From the NCBI GenBank assembly GCA_017311315.1, contig CM029653.1, forward strand, positions 40,298,412 to 40,362,411: a stretch of 64,000 bases of DNA, written 5' to 3'. The DNA comes from Dendrocalamus latiflorus (Eukaryota > Streptophyta > Magnoliopsida > Poales > Poaceae). The notes under the pieces are model-generated. The model did no database searches. It worked only from the letters and a program-made list of their open reading frames with translations, and was not told the DNA's origin. This document shows, one piece after another, positions 23,701-34,805 of the stretch. Made by a program: the position numbers and the translations under genes. Each line of letters starts with the position of its first letter. Position 1 is the first letter of the stretch.

Positions 23701-24240
23701 GTGATGTAAGAATGAACACTCAAAGATATGTAGAGATCAAACAGAAAAGAAAAGCAAGCCATTCTAAAAAAACAAGGAAATTACGGATAGTAGAAACATG
23801 GGCAGAATCTTGTATATCAAGACCAGACTAGCCGCAGCTCGGCCCAGCACGCTCACATGGCCTGCTTGGCACATAAATATACGAGCTGGAAAATTCCTGA
23901 ATTATAAATTCATGTTGCGTGCTGACATGCAACTGTTGGTTTTGATCTCAACATGCAAAAAGTAACAAAACCATAGAATACCCGCCCTTTTATTCTTTAA
24001 AAACCACCAAGTTCTTTTGCTTCATGAAAATAAGCTAATTAAAATTCATAAGTAAAATTATCTTAAAATTCACATGCATAAACTCCCAAACTAGGCAAGT
24101 GCTGCTAATCGAATAGCAGTACAAGAGAAGCTTGTGTGACTCACCGATGCAGAGCGAGGCGCTGGCGTTGGCGAGCTTGCAAGCGGCGGGCCGACCGACT
24201 GCACCTCCTGGCGACCGCTGTGTGCTAAACTTAACCACGA

Positions 24241-26827
24241 CATATCTAATCGTACTGAGTTAGTGCTAACGTTAATTAAGTTAGTGCTGCGTTAAGTGAA
24301 TTAGGACGTACGTTAAGACAATTAGTGAATATCATAAATAGCTCAGATGTGAGATAGCACGTCGTGGAGAGCTGGACGTGGCGTGAAAGTCAAGTCAATT
24401 ACTTTGTTTTAGCAGTATAAAGATCAACAAAGAAAAACACCACAAACCAATTCAGGGCAGCACAAAATATTGTTGTCTAGTGAATTCATCGTTCTCCAAG
24501 AAGTTCTGACATCCGCGTGTATATGTTCTTTCGTGGTCGTAGCTCACTTCAAATACGTAACATTACATTTAAACATTTAACATTCAACTGCACCATATCT
24601 TAATGTTCTGGCTATTTAATGGTTTTGTTGGACAAATCACAAATGGACAATATCTAATCATGAAATTAACACATGGAACAGACCATGCTTGTCCAAGTTG
24701 TGTTCTGGTTTCCAACAATGAACAATCTGATATTTTGCTCCCACCTTGTCTCATGAAGCTCCCTGCTCCCCACAGCCCACTCTCCACGATGCTGGACAAG
24801 AAGGCGGATGGCCGGCAAGGCAGCAAACCTGGATTACAAGGGAAGGGATTGAAGATTTGAAGCCTTGAAGCAAGCATCAAAGAGGAGACTAAGGAGACAG
24901 AGGCGTAAAATCGAAAGCGAGAAGAGAGACAGAGAGAGTGGAGAAGCAGAGAGGAAGGGATGACAAACCTGGAGAGAAGAGGGGGCGACGGAGGTGGGAT
25001 GGCGGCACGACCGGAGAAGAGGGCTCGTCGTCCTCGTTGGTGGCGGTGGCGGTGTGCAAGGAGTCGGCCGAGAAGCAAAGAGAGGAAGGGACGAAGAGAG
25101 ATGGCAAAGCTAGAGAGGAGAAAAGGGGGCAACGAAGGGGGGCGGCAGCATGGCCGGAGAAGAGGGCGCATTGTCCTCGTTGGTGGCGACGGCGGCAAGT
25201 AGAGAATCGGCCAGTCAAGTCCTCGTCGCCACCTCTCCAGTCTCTACCAACGCCGGCTGAGGAGAAGAGGGGCTGAGGGGGCAACGGAGGAGGATGGCGG
25301 TCGGTGCCATGACCAAAACCAGTGAGGTGGAGGGTGGATGGCAGTCGGCGGCGTGTGGGGATGCTTTACATCAGATGGTGGTGGCGCCAACTGAAAATAT
25401 TCCCGCTCGCTCACAGCTCGACCGATCGGTACTCTTGTAAACCCTAGCTTGAAGCGTTGTGTCTGAGCATCCCTATTCCCTTCTTTATCTTCTCGCATAC
25501 ATGCACTAGGCGGCTGTGACGCCGCCTCGTGCGCCTACCTGGCCGTCGTGCCTCACCCGCATAGCTCTACCTTGGACCGATGTTGACCGCCCAGCCGCCC
25601 GCCCGGCCACCGAGGACCCAAGGCACGATGGCTGACTGCCGCCGCGTGCCTACATGCCATCGAGGCAGCCACCGAGCCTGCCTTCTGGATTGCTGGTTTA
25701 TCGACGAGTGAACACTTCACTGTACGAGTATAAGCTATAGTTACAAACGCATCGTAATGCATTGTACGAAAGAAAAATGAGATAGTAATACAGTTACAAA
25801 TATTATGATCTACATTTCACAAACATGGGATTTATTAAATTGCTATGTTAATGCCACTGTTTTATTATGTACTTGTTAGGTCTTAAACTCTTGCTTTGTT
25901 GATGCTTTAGGTATCTATTAATGGTGACATGTATGGAACGAGAATGGATCCGATGATAATGTTTTAGAATCTCACATCTGATCACCTTATTAATGTCTTA
26001 GTAATCTAGCTCCTTAATCGGGACTTAGTCAAAATTAATCCCGTAAACTAATAGTGAACTCTAGATATTTGTATGGTTAAGAATGATACTTTAGTAATGA
26101 TTTAGTTGTAAGCTTATTAGCGTTCTCAGAGATGGGGTCATGAGCGTTCTCAGACGTGCAGTCTTGAGCATTCTTGAGCGCGTGATCTCGAGCGTTTTTG
26201 AGCACGAGTGACTTAAGTTTTATTTTGTAAATTATTTATTTTTACTCTGGTTTATAGCATATTTACTTTAATGCTTATCATTAAACATATGTTGTTTACC
26301 ACGTTAATTGAGATATACCTAGAGAAGATGCTACCAAAATCTAGTAATAATAGATGTAAATTAGAGTGTTATAGAATAGTGGTAGCATTTTGGATTCAAA
26401 GGTTAGGCCGATGTGTCACATCTTGGCTTTGAGAATCCTTCAATAACTGATTTCGGACTGGGGTGGTTGGTTGTTCAATCTGTGGGGCAGGGCCACATGT
26501 AAGCTCCAAGTGCATGAGCTCATGCAGGTTTGGGCTGGCAACGCTTCAATTCTCCCTCTTTTGGTCAGGTAGACCTGTCCATCCATGATTTATTGTTCAG
26601 AAAGCTATACCATTTCTGCACCCCCAAAGCCTATTTCTCCAGAAAACGATTCCTCACTTCTGTAAGATCAGATGGCTCACAGGGAAGCAATTCCTCATGG
26701 GGCTTGGGTACCTATCAATATTCAGTAGCAATGCAATTACAACACTTCCATGATACAGGAAACGATTTCTGTCAAGCCGTCCGTTTCTGGGATGGTTGGT
26801 CCAAAAGAAATTTTGAACTCGTACAAG
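24241..26827. other. Non-coding, GC-rich and short repeats, no gene recognised
   Basis: At 24965-25210 a block of about 150 bp is duplicated in tandem: GGCGACGG.., GGCGGCA.., CCGGAGAAGAGGGC, GTCCTCGTTGGTGGCG, GGCCGAGAAGC in both. Open frames on both strands (24584-25498) reflect this. At 26118-26212 a degenerate unit of about 30 bp, (A/G)AGCGTT(C/T)T(C/T)(A/G)AG, repeats four times. Nothing in this interval matches a protein I know. Confidence 0.5.
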
Positions 26828-26910
26828 CAACTGTGTTTGGAAACTCTTAACAAAACTGAAGCGAGACTGCAACTGTGTTTGGAAACTCTAACAGAACTGA
26901 AGCGAGACTG
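26828..26910. repeat. Tandem duplication, 41-bp unit
   Basis: CAACTGTGTTTGGAAACTCT followed by (T)AACA(A/G)AACTGAAGCGAGACTG occurs twice head to tail, differing by two changes. It lies about 200 bp downstream of the p24 stop codon and is probably outside the transcript. Confidence 0.9.
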
Positions 26911-27120
26911 AGCAGGGAAAGTGAAAAATTGTGGAGGAAAATGAATGTTAGTACATGGTACCGACAGTTAAATTTCCAGTGTCCTCATGTATGGAATCAG
27001 AATCACAAAAGATTATCTAACAGGAATCCACAAACAAGTAATAGCAGATCTAGCAACCATACAATTCAGTATTACAGTTCAGCTGGGATGATGAGCATAG
27101 GTAGAGTAGCTACTGGAGTA

Positions 27121-29950
27121 TTAGACCCTAGATGTCCCCAACTTGCGCTCGAACAGGCGGCGCAATAGATAGACTTGAATAACGCTGGCTGCAATCAGCG
27201 CAGCTGACTCAAAGAGCGCCTTGTGGACAGCCCTCCTGCTCATGTTTTCATTCACTGCATCACAGCAGGAAAGACATGATAAGTTGCTCATGTGATGATA
27301 CCAAACTTGACATAACGATTAGACACCAGGTGGTAAGCCAAGAGAAAATAGTAAAATCGAGAGGCTGCTTCGGCAGCCAATCATGAGATCATACACTAAA
27401 GTTACAGACTTACAGTTATATATAAAAATAACATGGCAAGCAAGGAAGAAGACAACAAGAAACAAGCCTGACTGCTAGTTCCCAGATTTCTCGACAAAGG
27501 ATGGCACTAGGCTAAGCAGAGCCGAAATCCCAGAGTTATAACAAGTTATCTCGAGTACTAGATAACTAAAGCTGATCCTGGACAATTTTGAACCTATTCA
27601 TCAAGAAAACATATTACTAATCATTGAATTTGCACAAATTAGAAAAGAGCTCCTAACTCAGTGTTTCAGACAGCCTTATGCAAACGCTCAATGCTAAGTT
27701 AATTTCTGGCCGACTACTGGTAAAATTTTAGACAAGTCCAACTTGTGGGTTGCTTGGGTAAACCCTACCTGGCCATCGACCACCAAGAACTGACCAAAAA
27801 CTGGTATTGTATCACACCAAACATGACATCCTTTTTTAGGTTATAAATAAGCATTTAAAAATGGACATCACTTAACAAGTTGAAGATGTTAGTGACCAGC
27901 TAAAGTTGGTAAATGCTGGTTGTTTCAGCTAAATAACCAGTGTAGCTCTCAATGAGAAACCAGTTATAATACTTAAAAGGACAGGAACAATAGTAAAATT
28001 TAAATAGTATTTCAAGACAAAAGGAAACAGAGAGGCCTTACATATTGCTTGACGGTCAGTTTGGGCTTCTAGCCAGTGCTGCTCAAACTGAATGTTGTAA
28101 AGCGCTTCATCTAACTTTGCAATTTGTTCGAACAAAGGTGCAAAATGCTCTGCATCCATTCCAGAAAAGAAAAGTTGGACGTCCTGTTCTTGCTTAGCCA
28201 AAGTTAAGGAAACTTCAGAAATTCTTACCATCTTTGGCATGCTGATCGAAGTACGAAAAATGGCCAACATGCACATCAAAGTCTATGGTTTCGTGATACG
28301 GGGATTTATTGGTGAAGCAGAAGCGGTGGACACCTCTCTTCTGAACTATGAACTCAAACTTATCACTAGTCTTGTCACGAGAATCATGGAATTGAGCACC
28401 AGTAGGATCTTTAACCTGTCATTAGTCAAGATGGAGCCAGCTTAACTGCCAGTTATAATATAACTTATAGAGTACAACAACAATGGAATGCTACCAAGGT
28501 GCTATAATTCACAGGCCAACAGAGTAATTTACAATCATGCTTACTAAATTAGTTTTTACAAAAGAATTGATGCAGTTGCATCATCAAGCAAACAAGGGCT
28601 CATATAGTAGCAAATTGCACTGTATTTGTTGTAGAAGCACTCTAGTAGAAAGAATAACAGCACACTAACTAACGAACCCAACAAGCCCAAAGCAAAACTA
28701 GTTACCTGGTCTATTCAAACTGTTCATTTACTCCAAGAAAAGTTATAAAACTATGATCCTAGCAAAAGAAAGCAGGGACAGTCCAGGTAAAATTTAGCAA
28801 TTTACAGGAGTAAAGTTCCTAGCAAAGAAAGCAAGGATGCCTAGAAGTAAAAAATCTCAGTGCAGTCAGCAAAACAATTAAAGTTAATAAAACCGTCACC
28901 AGAGAAATAATTTCTTGATAATAGTTGCACAACAATGAGAGTTAGAACTCAATAATTTACGGGAGCTCAACAGTAAAAGAGGAACAACATTAATTAAAGA
29001 ATCTCTTATATCTGTATTGCATAATGCATAGTGTTCAGGATCATAATCCAAGCCTTTAAATCCTAGATTCTTCACTGACATCTCTAATCAAGGGTTTTAA
29101 ATTCCACAGGATCATGGCTCAAATTGTAAGCCCCACACACTATCGTGATGTTAATCTCCATCCAATCACTGGACCATCATGATGTTAATCTCCATCCAAT
29201 AGATGAGCAATCAAGATATTAATCTCTATTGTATCCATTCCCTATGATGAAACCCTTCTAATATAACTAGTTGCATACATGTTTTCATTGAACAATTTTA
29301 CTTTTCCTTGCAACCTATTTCTTGGTTATTTCTAAAGATTGAGATTGGTATAGTCTGCAATCTGCACACAAGTTCAAGAAATACTTTATGTTAAAAAGTG
29401 ATCGCAAGTGTGCATGCAGAAATGACCAAACAACGCTAAAGGCAAAACAGAATTTAAAATCACAAAAGTAATTGAGTTCTGAAAATGCTAACACATCATA
29501 TTTTTGAGATATTCTTTGATAGACTGCCAGTATCTTGTCAACATCTCTAGAATAGCAACTAATGTGTGGCTTCACAAATATGAATGGCAAATCAGCCGTG
29601 ACAAAATAACAGCACAACTAGCAGTCTATTAGACTATGTCTTCCTTTAATACCCAAGAATGCATCAGACATCTACATGTTCATTGCACAATGCTTATTCT
29701 TGCAGGCTATACATAGATGCAAAAGGAATTAAGCCCTTACCACAAGATCCACCCCGTCCTCGCTATAATGCCATGGGGTGTCAGCCTTGATCACCACGAA
29801 TGATACATGAACCGTATCCCCTTCGTACTCCACGTTATGCGAGAAACACTCTTCCCTATCAATCACAAAGCGGATACCTGCAGCCGGGCGCAAGAACGGC
29901 ATGATGCAGAGAACCAAGACGCACACCGTTCTCCAACTCAGCCCCTCCAT
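27121..29950 (-). CDS. p24/emp24 (TMED) family cargo receptor, with an exon-2 frameshift
   Basis: Minus-strand exons 29950-29741, 28415-28230, 28149-28042 and 27254-27121 encode a plant p24 protein of the beta type (about 212 aa). These type I membrane proteins cycle between ER and Golgi in COPI/COPII vesicles and sort cargo. Seen: signal peptide (1-25, ending RPAAG), GOLD domain with Cys35 and Cys103 (DREECF, HRFCFTNKSP), coiled-coil region IAKLDEALYNIQFEQHWLEAQ, one transmembrane helix LIAASVIQVYLL and tail RRLFERKLGTSRV. Exon 2 is one base short: GGC CAT TTT is followed by CGTACTTCGATCAGCATGCC (about 28256-28237), and the family reading HFSYFDQHAKD needs a fifth T. As written, translation leaves frame near residue 123 and stops in exon 3. 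This is either a real null allele or a homopolymer sequencing error; the other exons are intact. Confidence 0.9.
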
Positions 29951-30350
29951 CCTATATTGGCAGAAGCAATAACTGATTGCACAAAGCTTCCTGCAGAGAC
30001 AAATTTCCAAAGTATCACTGGATCTCTTCGACTAGCTGCATAAGCATTCGCCACAGCGGCGGATGTGCCTTGGGGGTCCTGTGGTGTCACAAGAACACCA
30101 AAATTGACCTTTTTCCTGTTTCCTGTCACAAGAACCGGATGGAATCGCAAAGACTGTTCATGAAGATCTTAATTTGTGCTAACGAATCAGGACGGGAGGG
30201 GGGAGTGAGATCGATCGATTACCTATCAAGGCTTGCCTACCAAGAATCGAGAAATTAGCAGTCCACTAATCCGGATGGATCTGACCTCTGAAGTTGATGC
30301 CTCCCATCATATAGAGGAAACTGGGGGAGAGGAGGAGGAGGAGGAGGACG
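29951..30350 (-). promoter_or_regulatory. p24 gene 5' UTR and promoter region
   Basis: An AG acceptor (CCAATATAG|G) lies just before the ATG on the minus strand, and GC- and CTC-rich sequence lies at 30310-30480. This pattern suggests an intron in the 5' UTR with a first non-coding exon near 30230-30350, common in plant housekeeping genes. No TATA box is evident. Confidence 0.4.
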
Positions 30351-30744
30351 AAGAAGAGCACACTTACAGCCCGCGGCCGGCAGTTGGAAAACTCGCTGCT
30401 CGCCTCCGCCTCCGCCTCCGGCGGTTTTGGGCGGCGCTTCCGTTCCCTTCTCGGCGGAGGAAGAAGCGATTCACGAAGCGAGCTTGCCTGCGAGCAAGTT
30501 TTCGTGGTTTTAACTGCGGATTAGCGTGGGCCGTATTATCACACTGGCGTGTGGAGCCGGTAGGGGACCAGTTGTCGGAATGGGCCGAAAGGGTTGGCTT
30601 GTACTCCTATCTGAGTTGGGTTTAGGGCCATAATTAATGGGCTCTACCTACAATTTTGGGCCTGGTTACTAGGCTGGGCTGAACCGAAATGTATAGAAAC
30701 CTTTACACAACAGGTGTCCTTTTATTTTTTTGAGGTCTCCATTT

Positions 30745-31000
30745 TCCGATTCGCTTATCGGGTGGGTTGGAAACGACTTGGGATCTGGCTTATCATTTTT
30801 TATTACAGTATCTAGCTTTTATAAAATATATTTTTAAAGATGAAGATTACATATAGATTATAGTAGATGCTGTACCGAGTTCAGTTATATTGGTCGAAAT
30901 CATATATGACTATTTTTCTTCATGTACTATCTCTCACGAACAAATAAAATTTAAAAATAAAAGCCAAATCAAAAACCATAAGCCAGATCTACGGCCAGAA
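30745..31000 (-). mobile_element. MITE family A, inverted copy
   Basis: ATTACAGTATCTAGCTTTTATA, GATTATAGTAGATGCTGTACCGAGTTCAGTTATATTGGTCGAAATC, ATGACTATTTTTCTTCATGTACTATCTCTCACGAAC and AAAACCATAAGCC follow the family order in reverse. The left end is diverged. Confidence 0.55.
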
Positions 31001-31703
31001 TTCATCATCCTTTCATTTAGATGTTGCTGCCATTTTTTTCTCCAATAACACTCTGCTCAGGCCATGAACAAATGACAATCCACAACCTAGTTTAAAGTTT
31101 AAATAGGTGAACGATCAAACCGCCCAAATGCACATGTGAACTATTTACGAGCTCCGTAATTACCACTGTGAAAAAATGATGTTTTTACTGCTACATACGT
31201 TTCTACTGTAGTCGTACGCCGAATGAACAATTTACTGGCGAGAATCCTTTCTAGGATACATAGGTCTAATTCTTTTAGTTTTTTTATTTCTCTAAAAATC
31301 AAAATAAATAAAAACAATTTTTTAAAGTGGTTTCTCTAAATGGTTTTCTAAGTCTAAAATTGTATACGCTATCTATCGTACCAAAAACACATCGCCACCG
31401 TTTAAAAAAATACAGATAAAAATTATTAATTATAGCCAAAAATATTAGCCGTAGTTCAGTCCGTAGTCTAAAATAACAGAGTCGTGCTTGACATATTTAC
31501 CGCGTGAAATTTGCACTGCAGCTGCAAGCAGCACAAACAGGAGGCCGTTATTCCCTTCGCACGGTGCATCGGGACCGGGTGCAGGATACAACCACAAGTA
31601 CCCAGCAATCAATCACTGTCCAGTTAACTAGCGTCCTCTGCGTATATTCTGGCACATGCCGGTGTTCGTTTCGTTAGAATTTCGAAGCAAAAAAGACATA
31701 TTA
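31001..31703. other. Non-coding spacer with MITE-like AT-rich stretch
   Basis: 31265-31470 has T-rich then A-rich halves (TTAGTTTTTTTATTTCTC..., ...AATTATAGCCAAAAATATTAGCC) suggesting an old MITE. No gene recognised. Confidence 0.4.
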
Positions 31704-32469
31704 AGGCCTGTTTGGTAGAGCTCTACCAGCTCCAGATTCATAAAAAATAAATCCAGATTCAATTTTTCCAGCCAAACACTTCTAACTCCAGCAGCTCCAC
31801 CATGGATCTGCTCCACAAAAATAGTGGATCTGCCCCCAGATCCACCAAATCCATGGAGCACCTCAAAGGATGCTCCACCAAACTCAAATTTGAAGGAGTT
31901 GGAGAAAATTACCCACCATGCCACTGATTACATACCAAAAACGGTTCTTTCTATTTCTTCTTCTTCTCCGCACGTAACCCCAACCTCGGCCGTCTCCCGC
32001 GCCCACCTGCCATGGCGGCTCCAGCCCCGACCGCGAGCTCCGGTGAGGCAGCGATGCCGACCGCGCCCGCCCGCCATGGCCGGCCGCGCCCGCGAGCGCC
32101 GGCGAGGCAGCGAGGCCGGCCGCGCCCGCCCGCCATGGCCGGCCGCGCCCGCGAGCTCCGGCGAGGCAGCGAGGCTGCCCGCACCCGCCCCAGCCGCCAT
32201 GGCCGGCCACGGGAGCCGCCGCACCGCCGGCCCCACGCGTCCCTGCGTGTGCTCCGTGCTCTGCTCAGAAGAGGAGGAAATTTGAGGATGAAGAGTTGAC
32301 GTGTGGGCCCAGGTGTCAGTGAGATAGAGGAGAACAAACTCAGAGCTGGAGCTGTACCAAACACTTGGATGAAATCCAGATCCACGGTGGAGCTGCTCCA
32401 CGGTGGATTTGGATGGATCTGGTGAATCTGGGTAGATCTGAAGCTGCTGGAGCTCTGTCAAACAGGTTT
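31704..32469. mobile_element. PIF/Harbinger-like element carrying a GC-rich insert
   Basis: The left end AGGCCTGTTTGGTAGAGCTC and the right end, read on the other strand, AAACCTGTTTGACAGAGCTC are inverted repeats. Related sequence extends about 120 bp inward on both sides (CAGCTCC, GATCCACCA, CATGGAGCA against CTCCACGGTGGAT). A TTA trinucleotide flanks both ends (31701-31703 and 32470-32472), matching the 3-bp duplication of this superfamily. The interior 31980-32260 is very GC-rich and contains about three tandem copies of a 66-bp unit (CGCCATGGCCGGCCGCGCCC, GCGAGCTCCGGCGAGGCAGC). The resulting open frames on both strands are repeats, not a known protein. Confidence 0.65.
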
Positions 32470-32824
32470 TTACTTCTGGTCTTACCGGAGTAGACGAGCA
32501 TGTAGTAGTAGTATTACTGGTTAGTTACCATCACGTAACACTGACTGCAGCCGCGCGGCAAGGCTGCCACTGTTGTCACATGAGGAAGCGTACGGGAAAC
32601 TATGCCACTGGGGGGCCGGGCGTGGATCGTCCGACCACGTAAAGGAGATTTGGGCCACGTTCCTTTGTGCGTGTGTGTGGCTACGGTATGGCCACACAGC
32701 AAGCACGCTAGATATAAGATTGTACGTGGGATAAAAAGTACTGAGAAGTTTTTGGCATATATAACGTGTTTTATATTTGTATTTATAGAAATAGCTGTAT
32801 TCACGTTAGGATGATAAAAATAGC

Positions 32825-34805
32825 ACTTTCGTCACTCGGTGACCGAGCAGCGGCGCCCTGCAGTAGACACGTAGACCATTGGAGCCTGGCCACTATATAG
32901 CAGGTGCCTACCACCCGGCCACAATGCGGCAGGTGGCTTGCCGCCCCTCCACCATATGGTAGGTAATTAAGCCGGCTTAGGCGGCTTACTTACCTGTCTG
33001 AATTAATATTTTATATGTTATATTTGTTTAAATTTTTAAAAATAGTAATTGAGCTTGAAAAATTACAAAATTTTATATGCAGTCTCTTGACATAACGTAC
33101 TTTATTGTGTAATTTTTTGATAATTTTATCTGCTCTAAATATTGCTCAAAAATTCATATAATTATGATAATTGTAGGAGTTGTTACATATAGCAAACGAG
33201 CTCCACAAATTACGAAATTTTATGTGCATCCTTCCAACACAGTCGATCTAATTGTGTAATTTTTTAGAATTTTATATGCTCTAAATTTGCCATGTTAATT
33301 TATGTTAATTTAATCATAATTAACGATATGCAATACTCATTCCACTATTAAATTAACAAAAATTAACATGATAAGTTCAGACCATATAAAATTCCCAAAA
33401 AAATTAGGGAATCAATAGAAGAGATTGCCTGCCCATGCTACAATTCCTTACTCAAAAGGACTAGAGTGCTAAACTGCCTTCCTAGCACCACCACTATAAT
33501 GAATGGCTCAAACAAATAGGAGATCAGAGAGCCCTTGATCCTTTCTAGAATGGAATATAAAGAGAAGCTTGTTCTGCCCATCTATCTAGAGAAAGAAAAA
33601 GAACTAATGCCACTGATAGGAAATACATAGACCGTACGCCCATTTACCACTCTACCGCTTCAATTCAATGACGGACTTCACCGATACCAAACCTATCTTG
33701 AGAGAGATCGATCACAAGCATGTGGTGAACCATACTGAGAGAAAGAGCACTAAAATGAACCATATCGACCATAGGTCTCACTTTATAAGTAAAGTTCGAT
33801 GAGGTCTTAGCGGACCTGTGCCTACTATCTACTAAGTGTGTGCTAGGGAAAGAAAGCAAACTGAGCAGTTCTCACTCTGTCCGGTGACCAAGAAAGCTTA
33901 AATAATACCGTAAAGTGATCACTGAAACATCATACCGATTCACTGCTTGAAAGCGGGGTTAAGGTAAGGCAGGAAAGACTGGCGGCGAAAGATATGTTTT
34001 GAAGAGAGAGAGATCCGTAGGCAAAAATATTAAAGGAAGGACTGATTGAAGGAAGGAACAGACCATAGCAAAAGCCGAAGAAGATGCAAATGCAGATACG
34101 ATACCTACAGACGCGTCCCTGCCTCCCTCACAGTCAAAACTCTCCTCTCATCAGCTGTATTAACGGGTCACTCGTCCCTATCTCTAAATTCACATAGACT
34201 ATTTCCCCTTCCCACTTGTCCCTGTCAATTAGAAAAGACAATCGGTCTTGCTTGGATGAAAAAAATGTCATAAGGAGGACTCGTTTCACTTGATTCGTTC
34301 CATCACACTCGCACTATTCCTAAATTTGTTTTCTATTTCTATTTTGAAAAAAAGGTCAAACTCATTGCATATAGAAAGAATGGTGTGTTAGGTTTGGATC
34401 AAAATAGAATCCCTGAAAACAGGGGCTGGAATATTAGACTTGTTCTGCTTCAATAGAGGTACTATAAGTGGAAATTAGGTCAACTATGTCGAGAGGCTGC
34501 ACATAAAATTTTATAATTTTTTGAGTTTGTTTGCTATATATAACAGCTCCTACAAATATCATAATCGTATAAATTTTTGAGCAACATTCAAAGTGGATAA
34601 AATTGTCAAACAATTCACAATGAAGTACATTGTGTCGGGCAGCTGTACATAAAATTTTATAATTTTTTAAACTCATTTGCTATATTTAAAATTTTAAGAA
34701 AATATTATATATAAAATACTAATTTATGCAGGTAGTTAAATCGGCTAATTAGCCGACTTAATTACCTACCGCATGGTGAAGGGGTGGCAGGCCACCCATT
34801 TTTGT
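32825..34805. mobile_element. Foldback-type element with long inverted arms, split by an insert
   Basis: The left arm (about 32900-33400) and right arm (about 34480-34800) are inverted relatives. GGTGGCTTGCCGCCCCTCCACC, ATGGTAGGTAATTAAGCCGGC on the left correspond to the reverse of GCCGACTTAATTACCTACCG, CATGGTGAAGGGGTGGCAGG on the right. Further in, TATAAAATTTTATGTGCA..., GTGTAATTTTTT and GCAAACGAGCTC pair with TGCACATAAAATTTTATAA and GAGTTTGTTTGC. Each arm repeats its inner motif twice. No coding region belongs to the element. Its centre is occupied by foreign-looking DNA (33410-34460). Confidence 0.6.
33410..34460. other. Organelle-like insert, possible NUMT
   Basis: About 1 kb whose composition changes abruptly: about 43% GC, few AT runs, and phrases such as GGGGTTAAGGTAAGGCAGG, AAGACTGGCGGCGAAAGATA and CTATCTAGAGAAAGAAAAAG that resemble grass mitochondrial intergenic DNA more than nuclear MITE DNA. 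It interrupts the foldback element, so it arrived after it. No mitochondrial gene is recognised in it. An alternative is an unknown transposon fragment. Confidence 0.38.

Larger units (their letters stand above)
23020..24240 (-). other. Possible small multi-exon gene, unidentified
   Basis: Three minus-strand pieces look like exons. One (about 24220-24146) reads GRPAACKLANASASLCI and ends ATCG|GTGAGT. The second (about 23361-23309) starts after a CTAG acceptor, reads DLTPSSPDYALFADASK and ends AAGA|GTGAGT. The third starts after CTGCAG near 23175 and reads ITPSSVTTASDSIAAPFRRG. The frame stays open across both joins, and the exon-like parts are markedly richer in GC than the introns. I do not recognise the family, and no convincing start codon or stop was found, so it may be a truncated gene, an unknown small protein, or chance. 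Confidence 0.3.

Noticed and set aside
24584..25498. Long overlapping frames on both strands (up to 204 codons)
   Set aside because: They come from a duplicated GC-rich, purine-rich block; composition is repetitive, and no frame resembles a protein family.
31824..32461. Several long frames on both strands around 32 kb
   Set aside because: They arise from the 66-bp GC-rich tandem units inside a transposable element.
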